This document shows, piece after piece, positions 16,460 to 25,362 of a stretch of 64,000 nt of DNA. A program made the position numbers and the translations under genes. Position 1 is the first letter of the stretch. Each line of letters starts with the position of its first letter. Under the pieces are notes generated by a model. That model was not told the DNA's origin. It made no database searches and saw nothing but the letters and a program-made list of their open reading frames with translations. Origin of the DNA: Chitinophaga sancti (GTDB lineage: Bacteria; Bacteroidota; Bacteroidia; Chitinophagales; Chitinophagaceae); NCBI RefSeq assembly GCF_034424315.1, contig NZ_CP139972.1, forward strand, positions 7,572,501 to 7,636,500. The letters run 5' to 3'.

Positions 16460-18835
16460 TTAAAGTTTCACGTTGTAGGTTACGCTTGGAACAATGCCGA
16501 AAATGGATATTCTTCTTGTCTCGTTTCTTCCGGTTTCTTCGTTCTGTCTGAAAGAGTAGGATGCCGCGTTGTTCCTGTTGTAAAGATTGTAGATGCTGAA
16601 ATTCCACTCTCCCTGCCACCCTTTTTTCTTATTGGGCTTAGGTGTGTAGGTCGCAGAGACATCTAAACGGTGGTAAGCAGATAAAGAATTCTCATTTCTT
16701 GCGCCGTAACTCGCAACAGTAACACTCTGGTATAAATATTTTCCATTGGGGAATGTCGCTGCTTTTCCGGTTTGGAAAGTGAGAATAGCTCCAAAAGACC
16801 ATTTCGGACTTACTGAATAAGCGCCTGTAACAGATAGATTATGCAATTTGTCATAATTCGCCCTGTACCATTCTCCGTTGTTGATACCCGGTTCATCTGC
16901 ATTTCTGCCCGGTGTTCTTTGTTGCGCTTTAGAAAGTGTATAGGAAACCCAGCCGGTCAGCTTACCTGTATTTTTTTTCAACATCAGTTCCAGGCCATAA
17001 GCCCTTGCTTCGCCATTCAAAAGCACTCTTTCTATAGCATCGATCCCTAACAGATCTGCGCCGTCGATATAATCTGCTTTATTCTTTATTTTTTTATAGA
17101 ATGTTTCAGCTTCCAGAGAATACTTGTCGTCTTTGAAATTGTGGAAGTAGCCCAGTGCTACCTGGTCTAGAATTTCTGGTTTAAGGTATTTGTCAGAAGG
17201 GGCCCATATATCAAGTGGGCTTGCAGATGCGGTATTGGAGATCAAGTGAACATACTGGCTCATTCTATTGTAGCTCGCCTTTATAGAATTATCATTGTTT
17301 AGCGAGTAGGCAATGGCGACCCTTGGTTCCAGGTTGCCGAAGCTGGCTATTTTTTTATTTTTTTTATAGTTGATCGTTCCGGTTGGATCAGCCTCTTCAT
17401 AAATATGAAATTCCTTATTGTAAATGACCGGCTGATCATTGGCATAGGTGTAGACTTCCTGCGCGCCTACTCTTTGAAAGTTGCTGTAACGGAGTCCATA
17501 ATTCACGGATAATTTATCGCTGAGGCGTTGGTCGGCACTAATATATGCTGCATTTTCATAAGCGTACTTTTTGGCTAACTGGTCCGGATTGATCGCTGAA
17601 CTCACTCCATACGGCTTGATCGTTCCGGGATTGAAATCGTGATAAATTGAGTTAATACCGTAGTTTAAAGTGAGGTTATTCGAAACATAATGTTTGAAAT
17701 CATATTTGAAATTATAATTTTTTACCTCTGCTTTCCAGTCCATACCGATGGTCTTGATCTTGATCTGGTAGTCATAGTCACTGTAAATTGCAGATGCATT
17801 GGCAAATATTTTATTGGAGAATATATGGTTCCATCTGAGATTGAAAAGTCTGTTACCATAGGTGTTGATAAAACTGTTATTGAAATTCAGGTTGTCAGTG
17901 CCAAAGTATCCTGAAACAAATACGTTGTTCTTATCATTGAATTTGTAATTGAACTTGGTGTTCAGATCGTAGAAATAGGCTGAATTGGGTTCATTGGCCA
18001 TTTTTAAAAAAAGATGGGCATACGATCCTCTTCCCGCGACAACAAAAGAGCTTTTACCCTTAGCGATGGGACCCTCAACAAGCAATCGGCTGGAAACTAA
18101 TCCGATCCCGCCGTTAACATGGAACTCCTGGTTGTTTCCTTCTTTTTGATAAATATCCAGTACCGATGATATACGTCCTCCGAAATTAGCGGGTATACCG
18201 CCCTTGTATAGTTTCAGGTCTTTGATCACATCAGCGTTGAAGACAGAAAAGAAACCGAATAGATGCGAGGTATTATAAACAACGGCTTCATCAAGCAATA
18301 CCAGGTTTCCATCAACAGATCCTCCTCTTACGTTAAATCCCGTCGCACCTTCCTGGGCATTGGTTACCCCGGGAAGCTGTAAGATCGATTTCAGGACATC
18401 TACCTCTCCCAAAACGGCCGGCATCTTTTTGATCGTGGCGATGGATAGTTTATTGGTACTCATTTCAGGTTTGCGGATGTTCACTTGCGGCGTATTGGTT
18501 TTAATTAAAACTTCATCCAGCGTCTTACTGTTTTCCGTCATTCCGAAGTTCCGTTTTGTGTTTTCGGTCAGCGTGATCTTTTCCTCCTGGCGATCATAAC
18601 CCACATGGCTTATGATAATGGTGTAAGTTCCTTTAGGCAATGTTGTGGAATAAAATCCGTAGGAATTGGTCATAATACCTACTTTCGCTTCCGGAATGTA
18701 AATGCTTACGCCGATGAGTGTTTCGGTATTGGACTTGTTAGTGATCGTGCCGCTGAGGGTGACTTTTTCCTGCGAATAGGCATGGAATACCGAGGCAAAA
18801 ACGAATACCAGCATGGATAGGATTCTGCTTTTCAT
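16460..18835 (-). CDS. TonB-dependent outer-membrane receptor
   Basis: A 791-residue receptor. A signal peptide (to ~residue 21) is followed by a carboxypeptidase-regulatory-like domain (residues ~25-105, TLSGTITNKSNTETLIGVSIYIPEAKVG). A plug domain follows (~120-230, GEVDVLKSILQLPGVTNAQEGATGFNVRGGSVDGNLVLLDEAVVYN), then a 22-strand-type barrel ending VTYNVKL. It imports an unidentified ligand across the outer membrane using TonB energy. It is transcribed with the DUF4249 gene and divergently from lytS. A pair of LytTR-type boxes lies about 72-100 bp upstream of its ATG. No STN domain is present, so it is not an anti-sigma-coupled transducer. Confidence 0.9.
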   Translation of the reverse strand: MKSRILSMLVFVFASVFHAYSQEKVTLSGTITNKSNTETLIGVSIYIPEAKVGIMTNSYGFYSTTLPKGTYTIIISHVGYDRQEEKITLTENTKRNFGMTENSKTLDEVLIKTNTPQVNIRKPEMSTNKLSIATIKKMPAVLGEVDVLKSILQLPGVTNAQEGATGFNVRGGSVDGNLVLLDEAVVYNTSHLFGFFSVFNADVIKDLKLYKGGIPANFGGRISSVLDIYQKEGNNQEFHVNGGIGLVSSRLLVEGPIAKGKSSFVVAGRGSYAHLFLKMANEPNSAYFYDLNTKFNYKFNDKNNVFVSGYFGTDNLNFNNSFINTYGNRLFNLRWNHIFSNKIFANASAIYSDYDYQIKIKTIGMDWKAEVKNYNFKYDFKHYVSNNLTLNYGINSIYHDFNPGTIKPYGVSSAINPDQLAKKYAYENAAYISADQRLSDKLSVNYGLRYSNFQRVGAQEVYTYANDQPVIYNKEFHIYEEADPTGTINYKKNKKIASFGNLEPRVAIAYSLNNDNSIKASYNRMSQYVHLISNTASASPLDIWAPSDKYLKPEILDQVALGYFHNFKDDKYSLEAETFYKKIKNKADYIDGADLLGIDAIERVLLNGEARAYGLELMLKKNTGKLTGWVSYTLSKAQQRTPGRNADEPGINNGEWYRANYDKLHNLSVTGAYSVSPKWSFGAILTFQTGKAATFPNGKYLYQSVTVASYGARNENSLSAYHRLDVSATYTPKPNKKKGWQGEWNFSIYNLYNRNNAASYSFRQNEETGRNETRRISIFGIVPSVTYNVKL

Positions 18836-18906
18836 TTATAAGAGTTTAGAATTAAATGCTATATTTTCGGCTAAACTATATTTTTACAGAACCCGCAATT
18901 TTTATA

Positions 18907-18936
18907 TATACGAAACGTATTTCTTTATATAGAAAA
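18907..18936 (-). promoter_or_regulatory. Tandem LytTR-type boxes facing the TonB receptor gene
   Basis: TATACGAAA (18907) and TATAGAAAA (18928) are spaced 21 bp start to start, two helical turns apart. Read on the minus strand they are TTTTCTATA and TTTCGTATA, the same orientation relative to the receptor gene as the pair in front of lytS. They are probable binding sites for the adjacent LytTR response regulator. Confidence 0.5.
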
Positions 18937-19148
18937 GCAGCTTTTACGTATAGTAAAATAAATACGACTTGAGATTTCAGCAAAGAAGCGATACAGAAGG
19001 TCCTCCATGGTAATAGAATACTTCAGGTCGTGTTGCAGCAAGTCTAAAGGTCAGGGAAACAGCCGGCCCGATATATCCACACGCAAGGGATGATGGGCTG
19101 TAAGTCATTATTCAAACCCTAAAGGCAGTATACCTCCTGTAAACCTTA

Positions 19149-19179
19149 CTTTCGTATATTATTAAGGCGCTTTCGTATA
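19149..19179 (+). promoter_or_regulatory. Tandem LytTR-type boxes upstream of lytS
   Basis: Two identical 10-bp copies of CTTTCGTATA begin at 19149 and 19170, 21 bp apart. The geometry fits side-by-side binding of a LytTR dimer and suggests autoregulation of the kinase/regulator pair. Confidence 0.55.
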
Positions 19180-19231
19180 GTAAGTTTTTTTATTTCTGCG
19201 GTATCACTTGATTTGCTCTAAATTTCGCCTT

Positions 19232-20278
19232 ATGTATAAACCTTTACATAAAAAAACAATGGATGCCAATTGGATGCTTCAGTTAGTTATTTTGGAAAAA
19301 TACCGGTTTCAAAGGCATCTGTCGCTGATTGCCTTTTGCATTTTGGTTTTGTATTATAGCCCGGCAGACTATGTAGAACCTTTCGAGACCTACAATCGAC
19401 TGGTTATTTTTTTCGAGATAATTCTGTTAGCCTACGGTAACATGTATTTTTTCGTTCCTAAATTCTTGTTTAGAAACAAATACCTGAGCTATGGCCTCTT
19501 CTTGCTTTCAGGCATGGTCCTTTCGTATTACGTTCACGAAGTTTTTGCTGATTCGTTTGAACGAGATCTATTACCTAACGAGGATGATAACATTAATTTT
19601 TTTACCTTTTCCTTTATGACATTAGTGCTTATTGTAGCATCAGCCGCAGTTAAGTTTTTTCAGCGGTGGATATCTGATACGCGACTGATCCATGATCTGG
19701 AACTGGCAAATGCCAATAGTGAACTGGAGCAGCTCAAGAATCAAATCAATCCACACTTTCTTTTTAATATGCTTAATAATGCTAACGTGTTAATCGAAGA
19801 TGATCCTAAAAAAGCTTCTCAGGTTTTGGTGAAACTAAGTGACCTCCTTCGTTATCAGCTTTATGACAGCTCTAGAGAAAAGGTTCTACTCACTTCAGAG
19901 ATCCATTTCTTAGAAGACTTTCTGAACCTGGAAAAGGTCAGACGGGATAATTTCAATTTTTTAATATCAAAGGAAGGCGAATTAAGCGGTGTTCAGGTTC
20001 CTCCCTTATTATTTATTTCATTTGTCGAAAATGCTGTAAAGCATAATAACGACTCTGCGAAATTATCCTACTTGAATTTGTATTTTGATGTATGCCATGA
20101 TGAGCTTTTTTTCAAATGCGTAAACTCGAAACCAGCGTTGAAAGCAGTAAATAAATCAGGAGGATTAGGTCTGGCCAATATTAAACGACGACTAGAACTG
20201 CTGTTCCCATCTTTACATGATTTGATAATAGAAGACAATTCGGAAACGTACTGCGTCACCTTAACTTTAAAACTATAA
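19232..20278 (+). CDS. LytS/YehU-type membrane sensor histidine kinase
   Basis: The N-terminal half has four hydrophobic spans (residues ~20-140) without a large extracytoplasmic domain. A short coiled linker is followed by the His_kinase (PF06580) motif: LKNQINPHFLFNMLNN, with the phospho-acceptor His in NPHFLFN. The C-terminal ATPase shows VPPLLFISFVENAVKH (N box) and GGLGLANIKRRLELLF (G box). It would phosphorylate the LytTR regulator encoded 1 nt downstream. ATG 19232 was chosen over an upstream in-frame TTG (19208); ATG 19259 is also possible. It lies divergent from the TonB receptor operon, which it probably controls. Confidence 0.88.
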   Translation: MYKPLHKKTMDANWMLQLVILEKYRFQRHLSLIAFCILVLYYSPADYVEPFETYNRLVIFFEIILLAYGNMYFFVPKFLFRNKYLSYGLFLLSGMVLSYYVHEVFADSFERDLLPNEDDNINFFTFSFMTLVLIVASAAVKFFQRWISDTRLIHDLELANANSELEQLKNQINPHFLFNMLNNANVLIEDDPKKASQVLVKLSDLLRYQLYDSSREKVLLTSEIHFLEDFLNLEKVRRDNFNFLISKEGELSGVQVPPLLFISFVENAVKHNNDSAKLSYLNLYFDVCHDELFFKCVNSKPALKAVNKSGGLGLANIKRRLELLFPSLHDLIIEDNSETYCVTLTLKL

Positions 20279-20279
20279 A

Positions 20280-21002
20280 ATGAACTGCATAATAGTAGAT
20301 GACGAGCCATTAGCAAGAAAGGCGATCCAAAAACTGGTTCATCAGACAGAAAATCTGGAAGTTATCGCATCATTTAACGGAGCAGAAGCTACTAAGGATT
20401 TTTTGGCAACAAATGCCGTCGACCTGGTGTTTCTGGACATTCAAATGCCGGGAGTGAATGGGATCGAATTTGCCAGAACCATTCCCAAAAACACCTTAGT
20501 GGTATTTACCACAGCTTATCATGAATTTGCTGCTGAGAGCTATGAGGTCGATGCTATTGACTACCTGATCAAACCTGTAAAACTGGAGCGCTTTCAAAAG
20601 GCGGTCGAAAAAGCAAACACGTATTGTAAATTATTCCGTACTGATCATACCAACAGCAATATAGAAAACATAACCACTGATTATATTTTTGTAAGATCAG
20701 AACGCAGAATATTCAAAATACATTTCAGCGATATACTTTATATTGAAGGCTTAAAAGATTATGTGATCGTTTACTTAGAGAATCAAAAAGTGATCACGCT
20801 TATGAATATTAAAACTATTCATGAATTGCTTCCAAAAAATTTTTTTGTCAGGGTCAGTAAATCTTACATCATTAATGTAGACAACATAGATTCTGTAGAT
20901 AACAATACAGTTTACATAGGGAAGAACGAAATTCCGATCGGTAATATTTACCGGGATTACTTCTTTAGTGAATTTGTAACCAGAAAAATTTTAAGTAAGT
21001 GA
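20280..21002 (+). CDS. LytTR-family response regulator
   Basis: A 240-residue two-domain regulator. The receiver domain has the acidic pocket D7/D8, phospho-acceptor D53 (LVFLDIQMPG), and T/K switch residues (FTTAY, DYLIKPV). The C-terminal LytTR DNA-binding domain (residues ~140-238) has DYIFVRSERRIFKIHFSDILYIEGLKDYVIVY and FVRVSKSYIINVDNIDSV. Its ATG lies 1 nt after the kinase stop, so the two are translationally linked. The matching tandem boxes at 18907 and 19149 are its likely targets. Confidence 0.9.
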   Translation: MNCIIVDDEPLARKAIQKLVHQTENLEVIASFNGAEATKDFLATNAVDLVFLDIQMPGVNGIEFARTIPKNTLVVFTTAYHEFAAESYEVDAIDYLIKPVKLERFQKAVEKANTYCKLFRTDHTNSNIENITTDYIFVRSERRIFKIHFSDILYIEGLKDYVIVYLENQKVITLMNIKTIHELLPKNFFVRVSKSYIINVDNIDSVDNNTVYIGKNEIPIGNIYRDYFFSEFVTRKILSK

Positions 21003-21106
21003 TAAATTTATAAAGAAGTATGTCGATGGGAAAGATAATAAGCATGCTGTATGGAATCCCTTATTTCTTATAGGAAAGATTATCACCTGATATTCCGTAA
21101 TTATTA

Positions 21107-21282
21107 CAGTATGGGGCTGTGGGGAGCGGGGAGGCAACGAATCGCTTTACCCCGGATCAATTGTGTATGGTGATCTATGTAAGCCAGCAATTACAAATGT
21201 TTTATTACGATGACTTAATCATAGAATTTGAACATTTCATTGAGGAATATTTAGACGCAATGATAAGATTACTTTTTTTATA
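21107..21282 (+). pseudogene. Unidentified gene fragment left of the IS630 pair
   Basis: An open frame with no clear start encodes GAVGSGEATNRFTPDQL, YVSQQLQMFYYDD, IEFEHFIEEYLDAM, then stops. Nearby another frame (DYFFYNYALVEE...) becomes open and would continue across the IS630 insertion point into 26386. This looks like one decayed helical protein gene interrupted by the IS630 pair. The family is not recognised. The rest of 21003-21294 shows no other signal. Confidence 0.3.
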
Positions 21283-21301
21283 ATTATGCACTAGTGTTAG
21301 G

Positions 21302-21937
21302 TTAATTATTAATTGACGGATACAATCTTTTTAACTTCACTCTTGCTTCTTTGTTTGTGAATTGCCAGTTTATTTGGCTGTTCTTATTGTTTCGATGAAT
21401 TTGCCATTCAGTGACCTCTTCTTTTACCTTCTCGATTGTAGATATATGCCTGTTCAGGCACTGTCCATTCAATACGTGCAATTCTATTTCGGCCATATTT
21501 AACCAGCTTCCATGTTTTGGGGTATAGATGAATTCAAATCTGTCACACAGCCTTTTTGCTTCTTTGGGTTCAAAGGTCTCATAAAATGCAGCACCCGTGT
21601 GCGTTTTTAAATTATCCATCACCAGGGTTATCTTTTTCGCTTTGGGATATTTCTTATCTGCGATTTCTTTAATAAACATTGCCCAATCCTTTCTGGCTTT
21701 GAATGCAGTTACCTCCACAAAACGCTTCCCTTTCAATGGTTCATTTGCTATAAATATATTTACCATGCCATGTCTAACGTACTTGTAATCTACTCTTCTT
21801 TCCTGACCAGGCTTCATGGCAACTGATTGTCTCACTTCATCGACTAACTGTTTTGGCGACTCGTCCATGCAAATAACAGGATAATCAGCATTATAAGGCC
21901 TTTTATATACATCTAACACATTCTCCATCTTTGCCAC
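21302..21937 (-). CDS. IS630 transposase, DDE half
   Basis: The catalytic half of a two-frame IS630/Tc1-type transposase. It has VICMDESPKQLVDE (first Asp), KKITLVMDNLKTHT (second Asp, with N-x-x-x-H) and FIYTPKHGSWLNMAEIELHVL (third acidic residue, Glu), then a C-terminal KEARVKLKRLYP. Its frame is open upstream past the first ATG, through KPWKSKGWVIPPHCNSEFVAKMENV. This suits production by a -1 shift at the run of eight A residues (minus strand, near 21996-22003) in the HTH ORF. Intact. Confidence 0.85.
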   Translation of the reverse strand: MAKMENVLDVYKRPYNADYPVICMDESPKQLVDEVRQSVAMKPGQERRVDYKYVRHGMVNIFIANEPLKGKRFVEVTAFKARKDWAMFIKEIADKKYPKAKKITLVMDNLKTHTGAAFYETFEPKEAKRLCDRFEFIYTPKHGSWLNMAEIELHVLNGQCLNRHISTIEKVKEEVTEWQIHRNNKNSQINWQFTNKEARVKLKRLYPSINN

Positions 21938-21963
21938 AAATTCGCTATTACAATGCGGTGGGA

Positions 21964-22434
21964 TTACCCACCCTTTTGATTTCCAAGGCTTAAGTTCATT
22001 TTTTTTAAGACCTTTCTTACTGTTACATGAGAGATCTTTTCTACATACTTTAATTCAACCATCTTGTCTGCCAGGAGCCGTAACGACCATCTAGCAAATC
22101 CCTTAGGTGGCTCACTACAGCATAATGTGACTAACTTCGCTTCTATATCTCCATCCACTTTAGACTCGTAAATACGATTTGAAGGCCGTCTTTCTAATAC
22201 CCCTTCAAAGCCTTCTTCAATAAATTTCTTCTTAACCCGATCTATTGTGCGCATCCCAACTTTCAAAACTTTACTTATTTGCTCGTTGGTCACTTTTTCC
22301 GAGTATTTTCCATCATCACAATTTAATAGAATATAAGCCATACGAAAGGTTTGAGAAGTATGTGAACCTTTATTTATTATGCTGTGTAATTCTTCAACTT
22401 CACTTTTTGTTAATTTAACGGTATAGCGTATCAT
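21964..22434 (-). CDS. IS630 transposase, helix-turn-helix half
   Basis: A 156-residue DNA-binding half starting MIRYTVKLTKSEVEELHSII. It has two HTH segments (TNEQISKVLKVGMRTIDRVKKKFIEEGFEGVLERRPSN; GFARWSLRLLADKMVEL...SHVTVRKVLKKMNL). The sequence reaches an A8 slippery run just before its stop. A -1 frameshift there joins it to the DDE half to give a ~350-residue transposase. Confidence 0.85.
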   Translation of the reverse strand: MIRYTVKLTKSEVEELHSIINKGSHTSQTFRMAYILLNCDDGKYSEKVTNEQISKVLKVGMRTIDRVKKKFIEEGFEGVLERRPSNRIYESKVDGDIEAKLVTLCCSEPPKGFARWSLRLLADKMVELKYVEKISHVTVRKVLKKMNLSLGNQKGG

Positions 22435-22505
22435 CTCCGGAAATATTTCATCGAATATACATTATATTTACGTCATTTGATATTTAACATAACACTAGTG
22501 TTAGG

Positions 22506-22681
22506 TTAATTATTAATTGACGGATACAATCTTTTTAACTTCACTCTTGCTTCTTTGTTTGTGAATTGCCAGTTTATTTGGCTGTTCTTATTGTTTCGAT
22601 GAATTTGCCATTCAGTGACCTCTTCTTTTACCTTCTCGATTGTAGATATATGCCTGTTCAGGCACTGTCCATTCAACACGT
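22506..22681 (-). pseudogene. IS630 copy 2 transposase, C-terminal fragment
   Basis: Encodes LNGQCLNRHISTIEKVKEEVTEWQIHRNN to the normal stop, identical to the end of the copy 1 DDE protein. It is cut off from its N-terminal part (25363-25827) by the IS21 insertion. An open frame continues upstream into the IS21 end (to 22823), but that extension is not transposase sequence. Confidence 0.8.
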
Positions 22682-22689
22682 TGTGATCG

Positions 22690-22830
22690 GTAAATAAGGA
22701 TGTCCTAAAAATGGCAATTAGTATTGTACAACTATGGTAAATAAGGATGCTCAGTTTCGGTAAATAGCACTGTACATCTTCGGTAAATAAGAATGTACAG
22801 TTTTGGTAAATAAGGATGTACAATTGCGAG
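22690..22830 (+). repeat. Sub-terminal IS21 repeats
   Basis: Five copies of a GGTAAATAAGGATGTAC-like unit (positions near 22690, 22736, 22761, 22780 and 22806) lie between the left end and istA. Related units occur near the right end at about 25310-25340. Repeats of this kind near IS21 ends are transposase-binding sites. Confidence 0.6.
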
Positions 22831-22890
22831 TATAGGGGTACATGATCAACTTTTAAATTCCCAGTTTTGCTCTACATCAAAGAGGGTAAA

Positions 22891-24441
22891 ATGGATAAAA
22901 AGACAATGAGTAATTGGATCATGTATCATGAAATTCATAGATTGGCAAGGGAGGGGCTAAGTAATTTAGCCATAGCAAAGTACGCAGTATGCGATAGACG
23001 CACCATAGCCCGGTATTTAGCAATGAGTGAATCGGAGTACGAAGAGTTCCTGATAAAACAGAATAGCCGCCCGAAAGTTCTGGACAAATACGAAGACTTT
23101 GTAAAAGGAAGACTGATAGCAGCTCCTGGAGCCAGTGCTGCGCAAATGTTAGACTGGCTTAAAGAACACTATAAGGATCTGCCACGGTTGAATCCCAAGA
23201 CAGTTTACAACTATGTAATGGGTATCCGGCAGAAGTACAACATTCCGTTAGAAACCATCGAGAGGGAATACTTTGTAGTAGAGGAGTTACCCTATGGTCA
23301 ACAGGCACAAGCCGACTTTGGAGAGTATTATCTTCGGAACAGTGAGGCAAAAAAGAAGAAAGTGCATTTCTTCACCATGATGTTATCCCGCTCCCGGATG
23401 AAATATGTCTACTTCTCATCCATTCCTTTTACAACAGACACCACTATCAATGCCCATGAAGCTGCATTCCAGTATTTTAATGGGATTACAGCTGAATTGG
23501 TTTATGACCAGGATAAACTATTGTTGTCTAATGAGCAAATAGGTGATTTGTTGCTTACTTCAAAATTTAAAGCTTATGTACGTGAACAGGCTCTGGGCCT
23601 TCATTTTTGCCGAAAAAGTGATCCGGAAAGTAAGGGCAAAATAGAAAATGTCGTGAAATATGTAAAAGGAAACTTCTTATATGGCAGGGTCTATTATGAC
23701 ATAGAAACCCTTCAGCAGCAGGTCTTAGGGTGGTTGACGCGAACCGGAAATGGGGTAGCACATTCCACCACAAGAAAAGTGCCTTTTGCCGAATGGGACA
23801 TCGAACAGGGTTATTTAAAGCCATGGATGCCGGTAAAAAACAAGCCAGCTTATATTTTACGGTACTTAAGGAAAGATAATACATTTTCGCTTGAGGGTAA
23901 TTTTTATTCAGTGCCCCAGGGAACCTACAAGAAGGATGTCGAGGTCAAAATCTATCGCAAAGAAAATGAATTGCATGTCTATAGCCAGCAGGACGAGTTT
24001 TTGTGTAAACATAGTATCGCAAATAGTAAAGGCAACAAAATCATCAATAGCGATCATAAAAGAGATAAATCTCAAAAGCTGAATGTTTTGATGGAAGAGG
24101 TTGCGGCAATGTTTACCGATAGGTCTCTGGCTATCAAATTTTTTGAAATGATCCGGGAACAAAAAGCCAGATATCTGAGAGATCAGTTATTAGCTATCAG
24201 GGAGGCCATTCTGGAGCATGATCAAAAAACCTATGATAAGGTATTGGAGAAATGTGTTAGGGAGAAGTATGCCAGTGCTATTGTCTTCAGAGATCTTTTA
24301 AAGATGCATGAGCAGGAGAATAAGGAAGAATATGCCCAGACAGGGAAAATTATTCTTTTAGATCCTAATAGCACCAGAAAGGCGGCTATACAGCCAGACA
24401 AAAGGGATCTGGGTGATTATGAAAAGATTTTTAACAGTTAA
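22891..24441 (+). CDS. istA: IS21 transposase IstA
   Basis: About 516 residues from ATG 22891, preceded by an AAAGAGGG stretch; the longer TTG frame at 22867 was rejected. The N-terminal HTH (GLSNLAIAKYAVCDRRTIARYLAMSE) leads to the rve core. Core motifs are GQQAQADFGEYYLRN (first Asp), the ELVYDQDKLLLS segment (second Asp), and HFCRKSDPESKGKIENVVKYVKGNFLYGR (Glu in KGKIENVV). The C-terminus binds DNA and contacts IstB. The gene is intact and followed by a perfect palindrome and istB. Confidence 0.9.
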   Translation: MDKKTMSNWIMYHEIHRLAREGLSNLAIAKYAVCDRRTIARYLAMSESEYEEFLIKQNSRPKVLDKYEDFVKGRLIAAPGASAAQMLDWLKEHYKDLPRLNPKTVYNYVMGIRQKYNIPLETIEREYFVVEELPYGQQAQADFGEYYLRNSEAKKKKVHFFTMMLSRSRMKYVYFSSIPFTTDTTINAHEAAFQYFNGITAELVYDQDKLLLSNEQIGDLLLTSKFKAYVREQALGLHFCRKSDPESKGKIENVVKYVKGNFLYGRVYYDIETLQQQVLGWLTRTGNGVAHSTTRKVPFAEWDIEQGYLKPWMPVKNKPAYILRYLRKDNTFSLEGNFYSVPQGTYKKDVEVKIYRKENELHVYSQQDEFLCKHSIANSKGNKIINSDHKRDKSQKLNVLMEEVAAMFTDRSLAIKFFEMIREQKARYLRDQLLAIREAILEHDQKTYDKVLEKCVREKYASAIVFRDLLKMHEQENKEEYAQTGKIILLDPNSTRKAAIQPDKRDLGDYEKIFNS

Positions 24442-24449
24442 ACCGGTGA

Positions 24450-24481
24450 GGGTAGAGTGAGCATGCATGCTCACTCTACCC
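24450..24481. other. Perfect 32-bp palindrome between istA and istB
   Basis: Arms GGGTAGAGTGAGCATG and CATGCTCACTCTACCC meet with no loop bases. It lies 9 bp after the istA stop and 28 bp before the istB ATG. As RNA it would form a strong stem that could attenuate or stabilise the transcript. Confidence 0.7.
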
Positions 24482-24508
24482 TTATTTATATTTAATAATC
24501 AAAAGCAT

Positions 24509-25264
24509 ATGAAATCAAAAGAAAAGATTAGCGGGCATTGCAGACAACTTAGGCTGGGCGCAATAGGGTCTCAGGTTGAGTCAATAGCAGATAACGCTTC
24601 TGCTGAAGGAATTAGTTATCTGGAATTTGCTGAAAAGCTATTGGACATTGAGATCCAACACAGAAATCTAAAAGATATGGAACGTAAAACAAAAGAGGCC
24701 CGTCTGCCTATCACCCATAATCTTCAGGAATATGATTGCTCACTGGTAGAAGGAATGCCTGCTTCCCGACTTGAACAACTGAAAGAATTGACCTGGCTGG
24801 ATCAGAAATTTAATCTAATTGTCCTCGGTCCAAACGGCATCGGGAAATCATTCCTGTCTGCGGGGCTATGCCATCATGCCCTCAAAAATGGCTATAGGGC
24901 CTATTTTAGAGCTATGGATGAAATTATGACCATGCTCAGAACAAGAGACATCTCTAAACCCGCCATGGCTGACTATAAACGCCTGCAAAAGGCCCACCTG
25001 GTCGTTATCGACGATATCATGATGATCGATATTGCCAGGAATGAAGCGAATGCATTCTTTCATTTTATCAATATGCTCCATGAGAAAACATCCTTCATCA
25101 TCACTACTAATAAATCGCCAAAAGAGTGGGCTGAAACGATTGGAGATGAAGTTATTACGACAGCTATCCTTGATAGAATTTTATATAGATGTGAAATATT
25201 GAAATTGAACGGGGAGAGCTTTAGGTTGAAAAACAGAAAGACAATCTTCTCATCAATCGATTAA
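24509..25264 (+). CDS. istB: IS21 helper ATPase IstB
   Basis: About 251 residues from ATG 24509. The earlier in-frame ATG at 24467 lies inside the palindrome and is unlikely. AAA+ features are a Walker A variant LGPNGIGKSFLSAGLC (consensus GPxGxGKT/S), Walker B LVVIDDIMM, a sensor-1-like FIITTNKSPKEW, and an arginine-containing TAILDRILYRCEIL segment. IstB assembles on target DNA and recruits and activates IstA. Intact. Confidence 0.9.
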   Translation: MKSKEKISGHCRQLRLGAIGSQVESIADNASAEGISYLEFAEKLLDIEIQHRNLKDMERKTKEARLPITHNLQEYDCSLVEGMPASRLEQLKELTWLDQKFNLIVLGPNGIGKSFLSAGLCHHALKNGYRAYFRAMDEIMTMLRTRDISKPAMADYKRLQKAHLVVIDDIMMIDIARNEANAFFHFINMLHEKTSFIITTNKSPKEWAETIGDEVITTAILDRILYRCEILKLNGESFRLKNRKTIFSSID

Positions 25265-25362
25265 ATCAGTTAGTTTTGCCTTCCAAAATGTACCCCTATC
25301 TGGCAATTTTTATTGTACATCCTTAATTGCCAAAAACTGTACACTGTCCAATACCGACTACA

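Larger units (their letters stand above)
21295..22494 (-). mobile_element. IS630-family element, copy 1
   Basis: A 1200-bp element with inverted ends TGTTAGGTTAA (21295) and TTTAACATAACA (to 22494), flanked by CTAG on both sides (21291-21294 and 22495-22498), as expected for insertion at TA. Two overlapping-frame transposase ORFs lie on the minus strand. The right-hand CTAG is shared with copy 2. Confidence 0.85.
22682..25362 (+). mobile_element. IS21-family element inside IS630 copy 2
   Basis: The ends are TGTGATCGGTA (22682) and TACCGACTACA (to 25362), imperfect inverted repeats. A 5-bp duplication CACGT flanks the element (22677-22681 and 25363-25367). It carries istA and istB in order, with sub-terminal repeats at both ends. 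The whole element looks intact. Confidence 0.85.

Noticed and set aside
22690..22830. Possible CRISPR array because of repeated GGTAAATAAGGATGTAC units
   Set aside because: Spacing is irregular and short, copies are degenerate, and they lie at an IS21 end with matching units at the other end; these are transposase-binding repeats.
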